NCBI GenBank assembly: GCA_902465605.1 | Contig: CABQNT010000003.1 | Span: forward strand, 124,001-188,000 | Length of the DNA stretch: 64,000 nucleotides | DNA from: Prevotella sp902465605 | Lineage (GTDB): Bacteria > Bacteroidota > Bacteroidia > Bacteroidales > Bacteroidaceae | Direction of reading: 5' to 3' | Shown: positions 25,918-33,920 of the stretch, piece by piece | Numbering within the stretch: the stretch's first letter is position 1 | Layout of the letters: each line of letters starts with the position of its first letter | Program-made: the position numbers and the translations under genes | Notes under the pieces: model-generated | The model's database searches: none | Told to the model about the DNA's origin: nothing | What the model saw: the letters and a program-made list of their open reading frames with translations, nothing else

Positions 25918-26790
25918 TTATCCTAAATATTTCATCAGGATTTTTGCATTACCGCTGTCGCGTAGCTTCGCAATACTTTTTTCGCGAATTTGTCTCACGC
26001 GTTCGCGCGTCAGTCCCAGCTGATCGCCAATTTCTTCCAGTCCCTTCTCGTGACGACCAATGCCGAAGCATTCTTTGATAATGATGATCTCACGCTCTTT
26101 CAGCACCTTGTTGAGCACCGCATCAAGCTCTTGTGCCATCGACTCGTGGTCCACATGCCTGTCGGTTCTGCTGTCTTCGCCACTAGGCATCACGTCGAGC
26201 ATGGTGTTGTCTTCGCCGTCTTGGAAAGGAGCATCTATACTCACATGATGCCCGTCGGCCATCATGCTCTGACTGATTTTGTCTTCATCGATGTTCGTTG
26301 CATCCGACAATTCAGAGATAGAGGGGCGGCGATGGTTCTCTTGCTCGAACCTGTTGATTTCGTGATTAATCTTGTTGAGCGATCCCACCTGGTTGAGGGG
26401 CAGCCTGACGATGCGGCTCTGTTCTGCAATAGCTTGCAAGATGCTTTGGCGAATCCACCAAACGGCATACGAAATGAATTTGAATCCACGCGTTTCGTCA
26501 AACTTCTGGGCAGCCTTAATCAGCCCAATGTTGCCTTCGTCAATCAAGTCGGTCAGTGATAGTCCTTGGTGCTGGTATTGTTTAGCTACAGAAACAACGA
26601 ATCGCAAATTGGCAGTGACAAGCTTGTCTTTGGCTCTCTCGCCTTCTGGTCCGCCCTTCTTAATCTTTTGTGCGAGTTCTATCTCCTCGTCAATTGATAT
26701 CAGGGGTGCGCGGCCTATCTCTACAAGATATTTGTCTAACGCTTCACTTGAACGATTGGTAATGCTTTTCTGAATTTTTAATTGTCTCAT
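25918..26790 (-). CDS. rpoD: Primary RNA polymerase sigma factor (RpoD/SigA type)
   Basis: At 290 residues it matches the short Bacteroidota housekeeping sigma factor, which lacks the long N-terminal region 1.1 of E. coli sigma-70. Visible regions: 1.2 (ALDKYLVEIGRAPLISIDEE), 2 (FVVSVAKQYQHQGLSLTDLI, then GFKFISYAVWWIRQSILQAI with the -10-melting aromatics), 3 (IDAPFQDGEDNTML and before) and 4 (LGLTRERVRQIREKSIAKLR, the -35-type helix-turn-helix). It should be the factor that recognises the TTTG/TAnnTTTG promoters annotated here. A TACCTTTG box lies 69 bp upstream. The MITE occupies the space after its stop codon. Confidence 0.95.
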   Translation of the reverse strand: MRQLKIQKSITNRSSEALDKYLVEIGRAPLISIDEEIELAQKIKKGGPEGERAKDKLVTANLRFVVSVAKQYQHQGLSLTDLIDEGNIGLIKAAQKFDETRGFKFISYAVWWIRQSILQAIAEQSRIVRLPLNQVGSLNKINHEINRFEQENHRRPSISELSDATNIDEDKISQSMMADGHHVSIDAPFQDGEDNTMLDVMPSGEDSRTDRHVDHESMAQELDAVLNKVLKEREIIIIKECFGIGRHEKGLEEIGDQLGLTRERVRQIREKSIAKLRDSGNAKILMKYLG

Positions 26791-26858
26791 CCTAAATACC
26801 CTAAACTTCTAACTGATTGATAATCTGAATATTGAATTAATATGTACAATAAACCTTG

Positions 26859-26866
26859 CAAAGGTA
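26859..26866 (-). promoter_or_regulatory. -7 box of the primary sigma factor gene
   Basis: TACCTTTG on the minus strand, 68 bp upstream of the ATG at 26790. No TTTG at the -33 distance. A second box, TATCTTTG at about 26990-26997 on the same strand, could be an alternative start. Confidence 0.55.
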
Positions 26867-27185
26867 CTTATTTTTATCGAAATATCCTAGCGATTGTGGC
26901 GGTTGAACATTTAAACTTCATTAAATGTACTTTTTTAATGTTATTTCTCGTCATGGACGAGCCTGCTCATGCCATGTTTGCAAAGATAGACTTCATGAGT
27001 ATGAGGAACGAGACATGATGCTGAATTTTCTTGACAACATGGCTTTCGCTCCTTGGCTTGTTTGCAAGCAACGGTGAAGGTCGTTGCAAATACGGCAAGC
27101 ATGGATTGTTTTTGTAATCAATTGGTATTCAGTAGTTTGTCGTTTTTATGCGTGTTTATAGATGCCTTTGATATGGATTTTTGAT

Positions 27186-27295
27186 GAAAAGCATTGCTTT
27201 AACACGTCAATCTACATGCCTTTGTGGGTCAATGGCATGCAGATTGGCCACCAAAAGGATGCATATAGGGCGGCCAACGCTATGTTTTTACTCAA
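27186..27295. repeat. 22-bp degenerate tandem array (array F), about 5 units
   Basis: Units start at 27186, 27208, 27230, 27252 and 27274 with period 22 (plus or minus 1). Each carries an ATG or TTG at positions 8-11, the family landmark; two units begin CAATCTACATG and CAATGGCATG. More diverged than arrays A-C. The remaining gap back to the sigma factor gene (26870-27185) holds no gene that I can see. Confidence 0.65.
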
Positions 27296-27315
27296 AAATA
27301 CGTTTTTTCCACCCT

Positions 27316-27404
27316 GCCAATCTCCTGTTTTGCATCCTGCAAGCCTATTGATTTTTTCTATTTTGCAAGTTTTGAAACCCTGTTTTTGGGGTGTTTTTCG
27401 GGCA
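27316..27404. repeat. Conserved block following array F, shared with 4941-5030
   Basis: Starts GCCAA at 27316, then TTTTGCATCC, an identical GCCTATTGATTTTTTC at 27343-27358, then GCAAGTTTTGAAA and a GGGG-containing end. Same order and same orientation as the block after array G, again upstream of a TonB-dependent receptor gene. The first part of each copy can be read as a partial protein, but the frames have no start signal or homology that I recognise. Confidence 0.7.
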
Positions 27405-27596
27405 AAACATTTTACATTCTTGCGTCGTGATTGGGCGCGTTCCGAATTCTTGTAGAGGCTTGATTGAGCACATTTCGACACGCGGATGGCTCTACGGGCG
27501 TGATAAATTTCGCCTCTACTGGTAAAATATTCCTCTGCGGGTAGATGCATAACCAAATTGTAACCAATATGTAACGATTATATGAAAATATTTAGT

Positions 27597-27604
27597 TAAT
27601 TTTG
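27597..27604 (+). promoter_or_regulatory. Probable -7 box of the receptor/lipoprotein operon
   Basis: TAATTTTG, 59 bp upstream of the ATG at 27664. No TTTG at the expected -33 distance. The leader is very A/T-rich and lacks a purine-rich ribosome-binding site, as is usual in Bacteroidota. Confidence 0.5.
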
Positions 27605-27663
27605 CAGTGAAATAAGTATAACAGGTTTTCATGCCTCTTTTTTAATTAAAAATTAACACAAAA

Positions 27664-30600
27664 ATGCAGAAAAAAATTGTTTTTCTGATGTCCATGATGA
27701 TGTGTTTGTGCACATCAATGATGGCACAGGTTACAACTTCCGCAATGAGTGGTAAGGTTACCCTTGAGGGAACCGGCGAAGAACTCATTGGTGCGACCGT
27801 CCAGGCGGTACACGAGCCTTCTGGAACTACCTATTCGGCAGTGACCAACGTGAACGGACGTTTTAACATTCAGGGTATGCGTACAGGTGGTCCTTATGCC
27901 GTTACGGTGAGCTATGTGGGACACCAGACGAAGACTTACAAGGATATCACGCTTCAGTTGGGTGAGGTGTATAACCTTGGCGTGACCCTTTCGGAAGATG
28001 CCGCCATGCTGGGCGAGGTTGTTGTCAGTGCAACGGCTTCCAAGTTCGCTCAAGAGAAGACGGGAGCCTCAACCAACATCAACAATTCGCAGATGATGAA
28101 TCTGCCTACGGTGAGCCGCAGCATCACCGACATCACGCGCCTTTCTCCTTATGGAGGCAATGGCATGAGCTTTGTCGGAACGGATGGTCGTACGGCCAAC
28201 TTCACCGTGGATGGTGCCAACTTCAACAACAACTTTGGTTTGTCATCGGCTCTTCCCGGTGGTGGCAACCCCATCTCCATCGAAGCTATTGAAGAGTTGC
28301 AGGTGGTAATTGCTCCCTACGACGTGCGCCAAACCAACTTCATCGGCGGTGGTGTGAATGCCATTACCAAGTCGGGTACCAATGCTTTCAAGGGCAGCGC
28401 GTACGTTTATCACAGAAATGAGAACATGCGAGGCGATGCTGTCGAAGGATTCCAAATACCCGGTGCCCGCGAGAAAGATCGCAAGACTACCTACGGTTTT
28501 ACGTTGGGTGGCCCGATTATCAAGAACAAATTGTTCTTCTTCGTGAATGGTGAAACTGAAAAGGTTCCTACGGTAGCTAACCGTTGGAGAGCCTCTGAGG
28601 ACGGTGTGGCCAACGCTCAAGAGTATATTTCGCGTACAACAATCAAGGATTTGCAGACTGTTTCTGACTTTGTGAACAAGAAATATGGATACAACACTGG
28701 TTCGTACACCAGCTTCCCCGCTGACATCAGCAACACCAAGCTGTTGGCGCGCTTAGACTGGAACATCACTGACCAGCACCGTTTGGCCTTGCGTTACAAC
28801 TACACCAAGAACATGACTTGGCGCTCGCCTAATGCATCGTCTATGGATGGCGGCACACGAATGTCGGAAGGCCGTATGTCGCAGGCATCTATGTCGTATG
28901 CCAATGCGATGTATTCGATGGACAACCTGGTACACTCGTTCTCATTCGACTTGAACAGTCGCTTGACAGAGAATCTTTCCAACCAGTTGTTGGCAACCTA
29001 TTCAAAGCTGGACGACTTGCGTAGTTCTAATTCTTCTGAATTCCCCTTCATCGATATCCTGAAAGGCGGACAGGCTTACCTGTCGTTAGGTTACGAGCTG
29101 TTTACATGGAACAATGCCGTTCATAATAATGTATGGAATGTGAAAGACGAGTTGACTTACTATGCTGGAAAGCATAAAGTCACCGGTGGTCTGGCCTACG
29201 AATACAAGATGGCGGACAATGCCTACATGCGTAATGGTACAGGCTACTATCGCTATAGCAGTTTGGACGATTTCATCAATGGTGCCGCTCCCGAGATTGT
29301 GAACCTCACTTACGGCTATGATGGCGAGAGTGCGCCGGCCGCTCGTGTACGCAGCAACAAGATTTCTGTATACGGTCAGGATGAATGGTCGGTGATGGAC
29401 AACTTCAAGTTGGTTTACGGTCTGCGCATTGACAACCTCTCATTCGTCAACAGCGACTTGATCACCAACAAGGCTATCTATGACCTTGATTACGACGGAC
29501 GTCGCATTGATACGGGTAAGTGGCCTTCAGCCAACTGGATATTCTCACCGCGTGTAGGATTTACCTGGGATGTCTTGGGAAACAAGTCGCTCAAGGTGCG
29601 TGGCGGTACGGGTCTCTTTGCCGGCAACTTGCCACTGGTGTTCTTCACCAACATGCCTACCAACGGTGGTATGGTGCAGTATCAGGCACAAATTAACGCT
29701 GCCAACGCTGCCAAGCGAGGATTCGACATGGATACCTTTGCCGGCGGACTGGTGACCGATGCCAATGGCAAAGCCACGCAAAAGGCGCTCTATGACAAGC
29801 TGATTTCTTTGGGTTATCCTTCTACTATCAAACCCGAGGACGGAACGGTTCCATCTGCTATCGCCGCCGTGTCAGAGAACTTTAAGTTGCCACAGGTATG
29901 GAAGGCATCCGTGGCTATCGATTATCAAGTACCAGTGTCGTTCCCATTCACCTTGTCGGGTGAGTTTATTTACAACAAGACGCTTAACGAAACCACCATT
30001 TCAGACTGGAGTATTCCTTCTGTAGGCGGGTTCGCTCGATTCAATGGTGTAGACAACCGTCCTATATATCCTACGGGATTCCGTACCAACACCAAGGCCT
30101 TTGTTCTGGAGAATACCAGTCGCGGCTATGGTTGGACGGCTAACGTAACCGCCAATGTACAACCGGCAGAGTGGGTTAGCCTGATGGCTGCCTATACTCA
30201 CAACGTGGCTAAGAGTGTGACGGGCATGCCAGGTTCTAACGCAGAGTCGGCATTCACCTACGTTCCAACAGTGGAAGGACCGAACCACATCAAGTTGCAC
30301 AACTCGCAATACAACACGCCCGACCGATTGGTGGCATCGGCTACCATCCACGACAAGAGCGGTAATCACTATAGTTTGTTCTATGAAGGATGGAGAGGTG
30401 GAGCCAACTACTCGTTCATGACCACCAATGATATGAACGGTGACGGATACAATTATGACGCCATCTACATTCCTACCGATCAGCAAGTGGCCGACAAGCA
30501 ATTCCGTTTCGTATCGGAAGACGACAAAACTCGTTTCATGGACTATGTGCATGCCAATGGTTATCTGAGCAAACATCAGGGCGAATATGCCGAGGCTTAC

Positions 30601-30933
30601 GCGCTTTACTCTCCTTGGGTGCATCGTATTGACTTCGCTTACAAGCACGATTTCAAACTCAACGTAGGGAAGACAAAGCATGGTTTGCAGCTGAGCTTTG
30701 ACATTAAGAACCTGCTCAACCTCTTTGACTCAAAGTGGGGTGTGGCCAAATACTTGAATCCTGCCATCGGTTCGGATGCCCGTATCCTCAAATACGAGGG
30801 TGTTGACACAGACGGTGTGGCTAAGTTCTCTACGCCAAAATCCATCAATGGCAACACAGAAACGTTCACACCGAGCTATTCTATCGGCCAGTGCTGGTAC
30901 ATGTCGGTGGGTATCAAGTATACGTTCAACTAA
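27664..30933 (+). CDS. TonB-dependent receptor with regulatory-like domain (OmpA-related type)
   Basis: A 1089-residue outer membrane receptor. Signal peptide ending at MMAQ (about residue 21), an immunoglobulin-like carboxypeptidase-regulatory domain (about 28-115; GATVQAVHEPSGTTYSAVTN), a plug-like region (VVVSATASKFAQEKTGASTN, later FTVDGANFNNNFGL, then IEELQVVIAPYDVRQTNFIG), and a long barrel ending in YMSVGIKYTFN. This Oar/OmpA-related branch differs from SusC: it lacks the SusC TonB-box signature and is not paired with SusD. The downstream partner is a BACON/OB-like lipoprotein 39 bp away, so the two may form a surface uptake unit. The ligand is unknown. Confidence 0.93.
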   Translation: MQKKIVFLMSMMMCLCTSMMAQVTTSAMSGKVTLEGTGEELIGATVQAVHEPSGTTYSAVTNVNGRFNIQGMRTGGPYAVTVSYVGHQTKTYKDITLQLGEVYNLGVTLSEDAAMLGEVVVSATASKFAQEKTGASTNINNSQMMNLPTVSRSITDITRLSPYGGNGMSFVGTDGRTANFTVDGANFNNNFGLSSALPGGGNPISIEAIEELQVVIAPYDVRQTNFIGGGVNAITKSGTNAFKGSAYVYHRNENMRGDAVEGFQIPGAREKDRKTTYGFTLGGPIIKNKLFFFVNGETEKVPTVANRWRASEDGVANAQEYISRTTIKDLQTVSDFVNKKYGYNTGSYTSFPADISNTKLLARLDWNITDQHRLALRYNYTKNMTWRSPNASSMDGGTRMSEGRMSQASMSYANAMYSMDNLVHSFSFDLNSRLTENLSNQLLATYSKLDDLRSSNSSEFPFIDILKGGQAYLSLGYELFTWNNAVHNNVWNVKDELTYYAGKHKVTGGLAYEYKMADNAYMRNGTGYYRYSSLDDFINGAAPEIVNLTYGYDGESAPAARVRSNKISVYGQDEWSVMDNFKLVYGLRIDNLSFVNSDLITNKAIYDLDYDGRRIDTGKWPSANWIFSPRVGFTWDVLGNKSLKVRGGTGLFAGNLPLVFFTNMPTNGGMVQYQAQINAANAAKRGFDMDTFAGGLVTDANGKATQKALYDKLISLGYPSTIKPEDGTVPSAIAAVSENFKLPQVWKASVAIDYQVPVSFPFTLSGEFIYNKTLNETTISDWSIPSVGGFARFNGVDNRPIYPTGFRTNTKAFVLENTSRGYGWTANVTANVQPAEWVSLMAAYTHNVAKSVTGMPGSNAESAFTYVPTVEGPNHIKLHNSQYNTPDRLVASATIHDKSGNHYSLFYEGWRGGANYSFMTTNDMNGDGYNYDAIYIPTDQQVADKQFRFVSEDDKTRFMDYVHANGYLSKHQGEYAEAYALYSPWVHRIDFAYKHDFKLNVGKTKHGLQLSFDIKNLLNLFDSKWGVAKYLNPAIGSDARILKYEGVDTDGVAKFSTPKSINGNTETFTPSYSIGQCWYMSVGIKYTFN

Positions 30934-30972
30934 AGTCAAGCATACATTTAATTAATAGTAAAACAAAAGGAT

Positions 30973-32595
30973 ATGAAACTAAAATATATCATTCCATCGT
31001 TCATCGCAGTCATTGCCATGTTTACAGGCTGTTCGGACGACAACGACCCCACCTATCTGAGCAACTTGAAGGTGTCTTCTTCTTATGTGGCTTTCGACGT
31101 GAAAGGTGGAACGCAGAAGATTACCGTGACGGCTACGGAAGACTGGAGCATGGACTTCATGGTTCCGGTTAAGGCCGATTCGCTGGATGATGAAAAGGGT
31201 ATCGTGAAATACGACGTGCCAACCAGTCAGATGGCAACCAAGGAAAACAAGTGGGTTAAGGTGTCACAACTGAGTGGTGGCGCTGGAACTACCGACATTT
31301 CTTTCACCGTTGGCGCTACAACCGCTACGCGTTCGGTCACCGTACGCATAAAAGCTGGTGACAAATATCAGAACATTATCGTTGCTCAGATTGACGATTC
31401 TCCCACGCCCGAAAGTACTGTGAAGGACGTATTGAAAGGCGTTGACAGCAAAACCTACCGTGTGACAGGTATGTGTGGCAAAATCATTAACACCTCATAC
31501 GGCAACTGGTACATGGTAGACAACGAGGGCAACGAGCTCTATATCTATGGTACAAAGGACGCATCAGGTGCATACAACTGGAAGAAGTTCAACATTGCTC
31601 CTGGTGATCTTGTCACTGTTGAAGGTGCCAGGACAACCTATAAGTCGACTGTTGAGATTGTGGATGCTACATTTATTTCAGTGAAGAAAGCGCTCTTGCT
31701 CAGCAAAGAGACCAACAAAACCATCGACAAGGAAGGCAAACCGTTTAACATCACTATCACACAGAAAGGCGAAGGCTTGAGTTTCAAGTCGGATGTCGAC
31801 TGGATGACGATAGAGTCAGGCTACACAGTCAACAAGAAGGGTGACTTGGTGTTTACCGTCAATCCTTCTGAGAACGCGACAGGTAAGAAACGTGAAGGCA
31901 CACTTACGTTCAAGAGTACCAAGGGAAAGGATGAGTCTGTGTTGACAGTTTCCATCATTCAGCTGGGTACTACTCCTGTCACCACAGGCGGTATCGCTGG
32001 AATCTCATCTGCAATATCAGCCAGTACTGATAGAAATAAGCAGGTAAACTTCGACGTTATGCTCACCGATGCTAAGGTGACCTACAAGAATGGCAGCAAC
32101 ATTTTCGTCGAGGACGCAACAGGTGGCTTGCTACTTTACAGTGGTAATTCAAGTCTTGCTGTGGGTGATGTCATCAATGGACGTGTGTGGGGTGCTGGCT
32201 ATGCATACAACGGACTGCCTGAAGCCACGTCGTTGCAAACCGAATTGGCCAAAGTTACCAAGGGTGATGCACCCAAACCAATGGAAGTGACGCTTGCACA
32301 GCTTGCGGCCGACTATGGTAAATACATCAACCGTTACATCCTCATCAAGGACGCTACCGTGGGTAAGACCATTGACGTGAAGTACTCGGGCGTGAAAAGT
32401 GCAGGTGAGTTGACAGATGGCACAAATGCTTTTGCCTTGAACCATCAACGATCAGGCAAGTACAACGGTAAGAACATCTACTATTATGTTCAGGCTGCCA
32501 AGGACAGTAAGGTGAATGTTGTTTGCATCCCTTCTGTTTACAAGACGAAAAAACAATTGAATATCTGGGACAAGAGATGGATTCGTAATAAGTAA
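30973..32595 (+). CDS. BACON-domain surface lipoprotein with two OB-like segments
   Basis: A 540-residue lipoprotein (FIAVIAMFTGCSDDNDP). It appears to alternate domain types: BACON-like Ig domain (about 30-140; VSSSYVAFDVKGGTQKITVT), an OB-fold-like segment (about 150-235; YGNWYMVDNEGNELYIYGT, then APGDLVTVEGART), a second BACON domain (about 240-335; VDWMTIESGYTVNKKGDLVF), and a second OB-like segment (about 345-480; SNIFVEDATGGLLLYSGN). BACON domains are thought to bind carbohydrate or mucin; OB-like folds of the DUF5689 type recur in Bacteroidota surface lipoproteins next to receptors. Cotranscribed with the receptor gene upstream and closed by a terminator. The ligand is not predictable. 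Confidence 0.8.
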   Translation: MKLKYIIPSFIAVIAMFTGCSDDNDPTYLSNLKVSSSYVAFDVKGGTQKITVTATEDWSMDFMVPVKADSLDDEKGIVKYDVPTSQMATKENKWVKVSQLSGGAGTTDISFTVGATTATRSVTVRIKAGDKYQNIIVAQIDDSPTPESTVKDVLKGVDSKTYRVTGMCGKIINTSYGNWYMVDNEGNELYIYGTKDASGAYNWKKFNIAPGDLVTVEGARTTYKSTVEIVDATFISVKKALLLSKETNKTIDKEGKPFNITITQKGEGLSFKSDVDWMTIESGYTVNKKGDLVFTVNPSENATGKKREGTLTFKSTKGKDESVLTVSIIQLGTTPVTTGGIAGISSAISASTDRNKQVNFDVMLTDAKVTYKNGSNIFVEDATGGLLLYSGNSSLAVGDVINGRVWGAGYAYNGLPEATSLQTELAKVTKGDAPKPMEVTLAQLAADYGKYINRYILIKDATVGKTIDVKYSGVKSAGELTDGTNAFALNHQRSGKYNGKNIYYYVQAAKDSKVNVVCIPSVYKTKKQLNIWDKRWIRNK

Positions 32596-32621
32596 CGATT
32601 CCTGATTAGGATTTATTTTGA

Positions 32622-32651
32622 GAGGGTGTGCTTCACGGCATGCCCTCTTTT
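32622..32651 (+). terminator. Intrinsic terminator of the receptor/lipoprotein operon
   Basis: GAGGGTGTGC (32622-32631) pairs along 10 bp with GCATGCCCTC (32638-32647), with two G-T pairs, followed by TTTTG. It lies 26 bp after the lipoprotein stop codon. Confidence 0.75.
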
Positions 32652-32689
32652 GCTTTGAAATGATGAAGAAGATTAACTGACGTTATCTC

Positions 32690-32720
32690 TTTGTGGTGTG
32701 TCATTATTTAATTATCTTTG
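32690..32720 (+). promoter_or_regulatory. Promoter of the cupin gene
   Basis: TTTG (32690-32693), 19-bp spacer, TATCTTTG (32713-32720): an exact Bacteroidota consensus. Predicted transcript start about 20-22 bp before the ATG at 32749. Confidence 0.8.
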
Positions 32721-32748
32721 CCGTACAACTAAAACATACAAGAACATT

Positions 32749-33081
32749 ATGGTTATAGATTTCAATGATTTAGACGAACAAACCATAGAAGGTTTCAAAG
32801 GAGGTAAAGGCACACTTGTTACGCGCAACTTTGCGGATGATAAGTGCAAAATCATGTTGAGCACACTCAAGCCAGGTGCTTCGACCGGACTTCATACCCA
32901 CGTTGATAATTGTGAGGTGGTTTATGTCTTAGAAGGAACGTTGACGTGTCATGATGACGGAGAGGCAAAACAAGTGCAAGCCGGACAAGTGCATTATTGT
33001 CCAATGGGACACCAACATTACATGGAAAACCTTACCTCATCGGATGTCCGTTATTTTGCCATCGTTCCAGAACATCATTAA
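32749..33081 (+). CDS. Small cupin-domain protein
   Basis: A 110-residue single-domain cupin. Motif 1 is GLHTHVDNCEVVYVLEGTL, with the metal-binding HxH and Glu; motif 2 is AGQVHYCPMGHQHYMEN, with the third His. Such small proteins bind a metal and often a small sugar or acid; the reaction here is unknown. It has no signal peptide and is cytosolic. The ATG at 32749 follows an ideal promoter; an in-frame ATG at 32698 lies inside that promoter and is rejected. The LuxR-type regulator follows 139 bp downstream with its own promoter. Confidence 0.88.
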   Translation: MVIDFNDLDEQTIEGFKGGKGTLVTRNFADDKCKIMLSTLKPGASTGLHTHVDNCEVVYVLEGTLTCHDDGEAKQVQAGQVHYCPMGHQHYMENLTSSDVRYFAIVPEHH

Positions 33082-33182
33082 GAATATATTCTCAGCATAA
33101 ACAGTTATGTATCAAGGCAACATCTTTTTCGTATGTACGGGGTAAGATGCTGATAGATACGAATGTTTGCTACCTGTATTCT

Positions 33183-33212
33183 TTTGATTATGAGGAAAAA
33201 TATTTAACTTTG
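33183..33212 (+). promoter_or_regulatory. Promoter of the LuxR-type regulator
   Basis: TTTG (33183-33186), 18-bp spacer, TAACTTTG (33205-33212). The ATG at 33221 begins 8 bp after the -7 box, about where transcription should start, so the mRNA is predicted to be leaderless or to have only a few leader bases. Confidence 0.75.
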
Positions 33213-33220
33213 TGGCTGTT

Positions 33221-33832
33221 ATGACGGAAGGAAAGATTATCAATGGGCGTCCTCAACTGGCCATCATTGATTCCAATACGCTGGCTGTGTTGGGATTAAA
33301 GCAGATGTTGCAGAATGTGATGCCAGTCATGGATGTAACCACGTTCGGCTCGTTTGAAGAGCTGACCGAATGCGCCGTCGACTCTTTTTTTCATTACTTT
33401 GTGTCGATGAGCATAGTGTTGGAACATCGTCAGTTCTTCCTTGACCGACAAAAAAAGACGATTGTCTTAGCCGCTTCCACTGATCCCTCCACCCAACTTT
33501 CTGGTTTTCATAGTCTTTGTGTCAATGTTCCGGAAGACCAGTTGGTGCGTTCGTTGTTGATGTTGGAACAAAACGCACACGGCAAGGGACAGCGTTTCCC
33601 ATCTACACTGAAAACATTGAAGACCAAAATCCTGTCTGATCGGGAGATTGAAGTATTGTCACTCATTGTTCAGGGATATATTAATAAGGAGATAGCTGAC
33701 CAGTTGAACATTGGCATGACAACGGTCATCACGCATCGTAAGAACATCATGGACAAGCTTGGGGTGAAGAGTGTCTCGGCTCTCACCATCTATGCCGTGA
33801 TGCATGGGTATGTAGATATCAACAAAATATAA
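33221..33832 (+). CDS. LuxR-type DNA-binding regulator with degenerate receiver domain
   Basis: A 203-residue protein. The C-terminal 65 residues form a LuxR/NarL helix-turn-helix: LSDREIEVLSLIVQGYINKE, then IADQLNIGMTTVITHRKNIM, then DKLGVKSVSALTIYAVMHGY. The N-terminal 110 residues have receiver topology (AIIDSNTLAVLGLKQML) but only one of the acidic pocket residues, and the position of the phospho-accepting Asp appears to be in FVSMSIVL with no Asp. The lysine of the last motif is also absent. It is probably not switched by phosphorylation. No kinase gene is adjacent. The ATG at 33221 is chosen because a GTG at 33212 lies inside the promoter. Confidence 0.82.
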   Translation: MTEGKIINGRPQLAIIDSNTLAVLGLKQMLQNVMPVMDVTTFGSFEELTECAVDSFFHYFVSMSIVLEHRQFFLDRQKKTIVLAASTDPSTQLSGFHSLCVNVPEDQLVRSLLMLEQNAHGKGQRFPSTLKTLKTKILSDREIEVLSLIVQGYINKEIADQLNIGMTTVITHRKNIMDKLGVKSVSALTIYAVMHGYVDINKI

Positions 33833-33857
33833 AGGTGTAACCCACCAATGTGGCGTC

Positions 33858-33886
33858 AAAAAGCCTCTTGGCGTTGGTTGCTTTTT
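33858..33886. terminator. Possible bidirectional terminator between convergent genes
   Basis: AAAAAGC (33858-33864) pairs with GCTTTTT (33880-33886), with T-runs on both strands. It lies between the regulator stop codon and the end of the convergent phospholipid synthase gene. The stem is short. Confidence 0.45.
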
Positions 33887-33920
33887 AGGTCAATGGCACT
33901 TTTTAGGCCGCTTTTAATGC

